Shown here: positions 59,664 through 64,000 of the stretch, one piece after another
Numbering within the stretch: position 1 is the stretch's first letter
How the letters are laid out: every line of letters starts with the position of its first letter
Source of the DNA: Paracentrotus lividus
Lineage: Eukaryota > Echinodermata > Echinoidea > Camarodonta > Echinidae
Direction of reading: 5' to 3'
Assembly (NCBI GenBank): GCA_940671915.1
Contig: CALNVZ010003433.1
Span: forward strand, 16,417,312 to 16,481,311
Length of the DNA: 64,000 nucleotides
Translations under genes and position numbers: made by a program
Notes under the pieces: generated by a model
Seen by the model: only the letters and a program-made list of their open reading frames with translations
Database searches by the model: none
What the model was told of the DNA's origin: nothing

Positions 59664-61499
59664 GGGGAGACCGGGTATGGACGTTACAAAATTCACATTT
59701 TGGGCCAGATAATTCTAATGAAAGAACTATATACGCACTCCATCTTGGGTCTGTAGTTAGCCTATTATGTTGGCTAAAACCTGAGGCATATAAAACTTGA
59801 AAATATGTAAACACTAATTAACTACAGCTTATGTAATTAATGAAGACATTTTTTTTTTAACAACCTACCCCGTATATACGGGGTAGGTTGTTACACCATA
59901 CGGGGTAAATTGTTACAATATGTAAACATACGGGGTAAGTTGACAATGTGTAAATCTCTTATACCATACTTTGCTTTCTACTTTCCAATTTCTTAATTGG
60001 CATCGTTAACAGTAGATCAAGTGGAGCTCTAGAATATACAAAAGTAATAATAGAAACATAAAAATATTAACACCTGAAAACTGTGACAAAATGTAATTTT
60101 TCATACAGTATGTAATGTAATTGGGGTAAGTTGTTACATCGACATGGGGTATATGTTGTAACAACCTATATACCCCATGGGTGATTTTACGGACAAAATC
60201 AACTGTAGCACAGCCATTTGGCAGAATTACCAGACTATCATCATGTGCCTTCAGTTGTAAGAGCTATTACAAATTTCAATTTTTGTCAAAAATCTACTTT
60301 GAACTGTAAAAAATGGTTTTTGTTGATTTACTTTTTAATAAAACAACGGAGAAACCTCACGACCGGCAGTTCATCGCTATGTGTAGGCTGTATATAGATG
60401 CCAGTTAGCACATCCTCTCTTGCATAATCATTATTCTAGTTGTAAACTTAAGGGAAAGAGGGCGCTATCACTCTAAAAGCGAACGCGGCCATTTTGCACA
60501 GTTTTTTTCACTTTGTTTTCTTGATTATGGCGAGCAACAAATTTTTCAAATAAAAGTTCACTCTGATTAAGTAAGCTAAGATTCTGAATTTTTTAATATC
60601 AGGAATAACAAATTGGAAAGAAAAGAAAAAGTTCTGTCACTTGAGTCAATTCGAAAGCCAGGTCAGATCAAATTCCTGTACAATATGGCCAATTTTGCTC
60701 TCAAAATAGCTCATACGCTGCATAATCATCTTCCTGGATAACGCATAATTATTATTACAGCTTACTGTTCAAGCAGTTTTTAAAAGCTTGAATTCTCAGC
60801 TTTCCAAAGATGGTACATTCATTTTGAATGGTTAAGAAAAAGTCCTGTCACTTTGAACATTATCACAATAGAATCTTTACTTAATGGGTCAATATTTCCG
60901 CATATCACATGCTTATCGCATGTGGACGGCGTCTTCGCAAGAGGTGACAAGATCACTATTTATATCAATAATCGTTTGGAACATTAATCTATGTGAAATA
61001 AAGATTCTGATTACAACTTCAGCACAATCGTGTTATAGGCTTGCCAGAATGTCTTTTTCCCCAATCTGGTCTGAAGCATCTACCTACGAAAACTATGATA
61101 AAGGTTCAATTATTTCTTTCATGTCCACCAGTAATTCGCTCAATCAGATCGACGGACAAATACCATTTCACCTCAGGGAAGTTTTCTTAGGTGACTTTTT
61201 GTACGCTAAGAAATAATTGCATGCAGTTGTCAACTGTTCGCTTCCCGTCGTCAGCGCGGGTTTAATTGACATTAATATGTGGAGCCGTATAATTTTCTGC
61301 GCCGCTCAGCTGTATTTCCACTAAACTCATGAATGCATTGTTGCGTTTCCCCTCCCCAAATTAATGGACCGCGTCTTTATGTTAAGATTTAATGCCATAC
61401 GGTTAGATTTAATTTCACGTGGAGTAGACTTAATGCTCCAACTTAGCACACTGAGAATGTAACAACTGACCCGCTGTAACTTCCATACCCGGTCTCCCC
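59664..61499. mobile_element. 1.84-kb TA-target transposon inside the minisatellite
   Basis: Ends GGGGAGACCGGGTATGGACG ... (inverse) GGGGAGACCGGGTATGGAAG, with TA on both sides (59662-59663, 61500-61501). Joining the flanks recreates the array unit seen at about 59455-59500 (tacaagGaaatatgcctattg). Internally a cluster of TACGGGGTA(A/G)(A/G)TTGTTACA motifs occurs at 59865-60175. No transposase ORF. Confidence 0.85.
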
Positions 61500-61504
61500 T
61501 ATGC

Positions 61505-62140
61505 CTATTGAAAAACAATCAGGAAGAGAGATATTAGAGAGAGAGACAGAGATTGAGTGAGATAACAATTAATGAATAGAATATAGGAAAGAGAGAAAAA
61601 ACAAAGAATAAATAAGGAAATATTAACAAAAACGGTGCATACAGGACGGAGAGAAAAACAAATACATAAAATATTAAAAAAACAATAAACCTTGAGAAAT
61701 AGAGAAAGAAGCTGAAAGGAAAATAAATAAATAGGAAAAAAGAAGAGAAATAATCAATTGTGAATGAATGAGGAAAGAGAGAAATGAAAATGAATATCAC
61801 ATATGGAATATAAAACAAACAGGAATAACATAAGAGAGAAACCAAGATAAAAAATAGAGAAAAACAATTAATGAATTTAATGAATTAAATGATACAGAAG
61901 AAAGAGAGAAAAACAAGATACACATTATAAGATAGAGGAAATAAGTAAGGAAGAAAATAAAGACATTGATAGCAACAAGGAAATAGAGAAAACATGCGTA
62001 TAACATAAGGAATTTAAGAAGAGAAAAAAATAACATAAAGGAAAGAAGAAAAAACAATGAATATACTGACGGATAAGAGAGAAAGAGAATCATATCAATT
62101 TAAAAAAAAAAGAAGAGATGAGAAGAACGATAAGATAACA
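61505..62140. repeat. Purine-rich minisatellite, right block
   Basis: The same gaata(aca)t-aaggaaagagagaaaa composition as 59030-59660, but more degenerate. Confidence 0.8.
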
Positions 62141-62299
62141 TAGAAAAAGAGGGTGAATCACATAGCCTTGGATTCATGCCAGTAAAAATGAGTCTCTTAA
62201 GCCCCGCTAAGCAGAAACTTAACATAGCTGTTTAAAAAAAGGAGAGATAATTATGAGGCCGATAGACTAGTATAGCCTATAAGCTTAAAGGCCTCTCAC

Positions 62300-62410
62300 A
62301 CCGAGTCCGGTTCCGGTAACCGGTACGGCAAACCGTCTCAATCGCTCCAAGAGCGATCCCATAAAAAACGTACCGGTTTGCCGTTCCGGCTGTACGGGCA
62401 CAGCCCCGTG
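62300..62410. repeat. GC-rich inverted repeat
   Basis: ACGGCAAACCG and CGGTTTGCCGT form an 11-base perfect inverted pair around about 45 bases. Outside it ccggttccggtaaccgg is itself palindromic. Possibly a short MITE. Confidence 0.6.
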
Positions 62411-62424
62411 TTTGTTGTTGACCA

Positions 62425-62610
62425 GTCTATGTGCAATAAGTAATAATATTATAATATAGCATTTATATGCTTGCCGACTTATCTAGTTGCCTTTCCATTG
62501 GCGCAGCTTATTAATTATTACCCCGGCTAATAGCCATAGCTTCCTTTATTTGATAATAAAGAGCGCTTAGGCATCGAGGAATTTGCCTACCGGTTACCCT
62601 ATTTACCTTA
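62425..62610 (+). repeat. SINE-like dispersed repeat, copy 2
   Basis: Shares in order tagcatttatatgcttgccga, ttggcgcagctt, taatagccatagct, aaagagcgcttaggcat and ggttaccctatttaccttactt with the copy at 15031-15190, and has the same orientation. Confidence 0.55.
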
Positions 62611-63599
62611 CTTACCACAGGGAGCAAAACCCCATATTTTGGAAGGAGCTGACATGTAGCGAGATAAAAAAGTAAGTTCTATTGGATGGTTGTATCGGAA
62701 CCCTACACAAACATCGCTAGGGCGGACTAACTCTTCAGATCAGCTGCAGGAGGGTCCCTACAAGGTGGGGCGTCCCAAAATAGCCGTCCCTTTACAAATT
62801 AGTATTCTGAACAAAAATTTTGAAGCAGAGTTTTAAATACATTGAATTTGGTAATCAACAATTAAAAGATATAAATTTTGCCTACGATTTGGGTACTTTT
62901 TCAAATAAAATCATATTCATTATAAAGGTAAAATTTTAAGCGTTCTCAACTTTATTTTGCTCATTTTTTTTTCAAAATAAATTTTTATCTTATTTGTTGT
63001 TTTATCCCGTCGTAATATCAATGTCAAGACACTGAAGCGCGAAAACTTTAGAAATGGGCCCACATCTAATGGACGAAAGAGTTGTTAAAGCAAGAAAAGT
63101 AATATCCTTTTCCAATATAAAAAGATAATAACGCTATAAGTTTACAACTGCAATATACGGAACAACGCTTGTTTTTGCCCATATATGATGTGAAAGCCCA
63201 TACATTACACGTGTTACCATTACAGTGCGGCAATGTGTATTGGCACGGCGTTGATCTAGAATTATTACAGGAATATGCAAGTTTCCATAAGAGCGTTAAT
63301 AAGAACCCTATGTGAGAATGGAATTTCTCGACCCAATTTGTTGTGAAGGGGGAGGGCGATGGGGGGGGGGAATCGGGTCATAAACACGGGACCAATTTCT
63401 GGGGCCGGCAGATTTTAATAATTATAATTTATTTTTAATCAAATTAATGAAAATTGTGCTTGTGCAATATATCGGTTGTTAGTTAATGTGAGTAAACAAT
63501 AAACAAGACGGTACAGATAATTCACATCCATCGAATAAAATTTTAAAAAACATCTGAGTTTAACAGAGTTATAAATAATCTGTTTACCTATTTAAACAG

Positions 63600-63800
63600 A
63601 AAACCACGTACCCCCAGGGGCCGCGGGGTCGGGGATGGGGCTGGGGGCTGCAGCCCCCACTTTTGTCATTAAACGTGTACAAAAACGCAAAAATGGCCAT
63701 AGGGCTGCCTAGATTGGTGATTTTTAGCCTGTTCAGCCCCCCCCCCCCACCAATATCGGCTCAGCCCCTCCATTTTGAAAAACGCTCCCCGGGCCCTGCC
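63600..63800. repeat. G/C-rich segment with GGGGGCTGCAGCCCCC palindrome
   Basis: A GGGGC-rich run reaches a 16-base perfect palindrome near 63643-63659. It is followed by a C-run near 63737 and further GGGG/CCCC tracts. It stands out in base composition from its AT-rich surroundings. Probably part of a dispersed repeat. Confidence 0.6.
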
Positions 63801-64000
63801 CTCTCCCCAAGAAGATTTTCTTACAGGCTGTGATGAAACAGATTTTGGATTATAAAATTTATATTATAAGGGTAAATCTAACAACCTAATATTATGATTT
63901 TTTTTTATTATGTATTTATTTATTTCTTTATGTATTCTTATACATCATCTTCACAAAGGAGCCTATAATGTAACAAGCTTAGCTTTTAACTTAGGCTCCT

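Larger units (their letters stand above)
58830..64000. other. Gene-free right end
   Basis: No coding exon was recognised. The region is occupied by a minisatellite in two blocks split by a transposon, a SINE-like repeat, an inverted repeat near 62300-62400, and a GC-rich palindrome near 63600-63800. The stretch 62610-63600 holds nothing I can name. Confidence 0.55.

Noticed and set aside
59006-59814. Overlapping minus ORFs rich in Leu, Phe and Ser
   Set aside because: Composition artefacts of the purine-rich minisatellite.
1-64000. tRNA, rRNA or snRNA genes
   Set aside because: None recognised by eye; a covariance-model scan would be needed to exclude them.

Overview
The window is eukaryotic nuclear DNA, AT-rich, with small exons, long GT-AG introns and a dense load of transposable elements and simple repeats. 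Everything points to a marine deuterostome, most likely an echinoderm and probably a sea urchin. The grounds are the gene homologies, the abundant TIR/foldback MITEs, and CR1/L2-type LINEs that carry 2A-like translational-recoding motifs, which are known from sea urchin and amphioxus retrotransposons. The species is inferred, not proven.

Four protein genes can be built exon by exon. (1) 1304-9193, minus: a group XII phospholipase A2-like protein (PLA2G12 family), 4 coding exons, 291 aa. It has a signal peptide, keeps the catalytic His but has Glu in place of the calcium-binding Asp, and ends in the ER-retention tetrapeptide HDEL. (2) 15779-20294, minus: a 175-aa protein with an N-terminal signal sequence and what looks like an SRPBCC/START-like fold, 3 exons. 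(3) 20517-24860, plus: TMA16, a 60S ribosome-biogenesis factor, 5 exons, 239 aa with a long acidic tail. It is head-to-head with gene 2, with 222 bp between start codons, which suggests a shared bidirectional promoter. (4) 39595-57058, minus: a CCDC177 homologue, 15 coding exons, 689 aa, with a probable 5' noncoding exon near 57852-57960.

Layout: LINE 3' tail (1-95); PLA2G12 gene, whose 5.4-kb first intron holds a decayed LINE between two inverted AACGTTTT-rich arms; repeat-rich intergenic DNA (9.2-15.6 kb); the SRPBCC/TMA16 divergent pair, with an unusual 1.9-kb inverted-repeat element carrying variable-stem hairpins inside the SRPBCC intron; a 14.7-kb gene-free stretch (24.9-39.6 kb) with a foldback MITE, a tandem-repeat element rich in nuclear-receptor DR1 motifs, GAT/TC microsatellites, a Tc1-like element and a decayed 2A-PHD CR1 LINE; the 17.5-kb CCDC177 gene, whose introns hold MITEs, a solo LTR, a transposon nested in a transposon, and two decayed duplicate exons; and a gene-free right end (58-64 kb) with a minisatellite split by a TA-target transposon.

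No operon-like system, CRISPR array, rRNA or tRNA was recognised. The most unusual signals are the TTC-loop hairpins whose stems differ in sequence but stay self-complementary, the HDEL-tailed PLA2 with a His-Glu site, the CCDC177 pseudo-exons, and the DR1-bearing minisatellite transposons.
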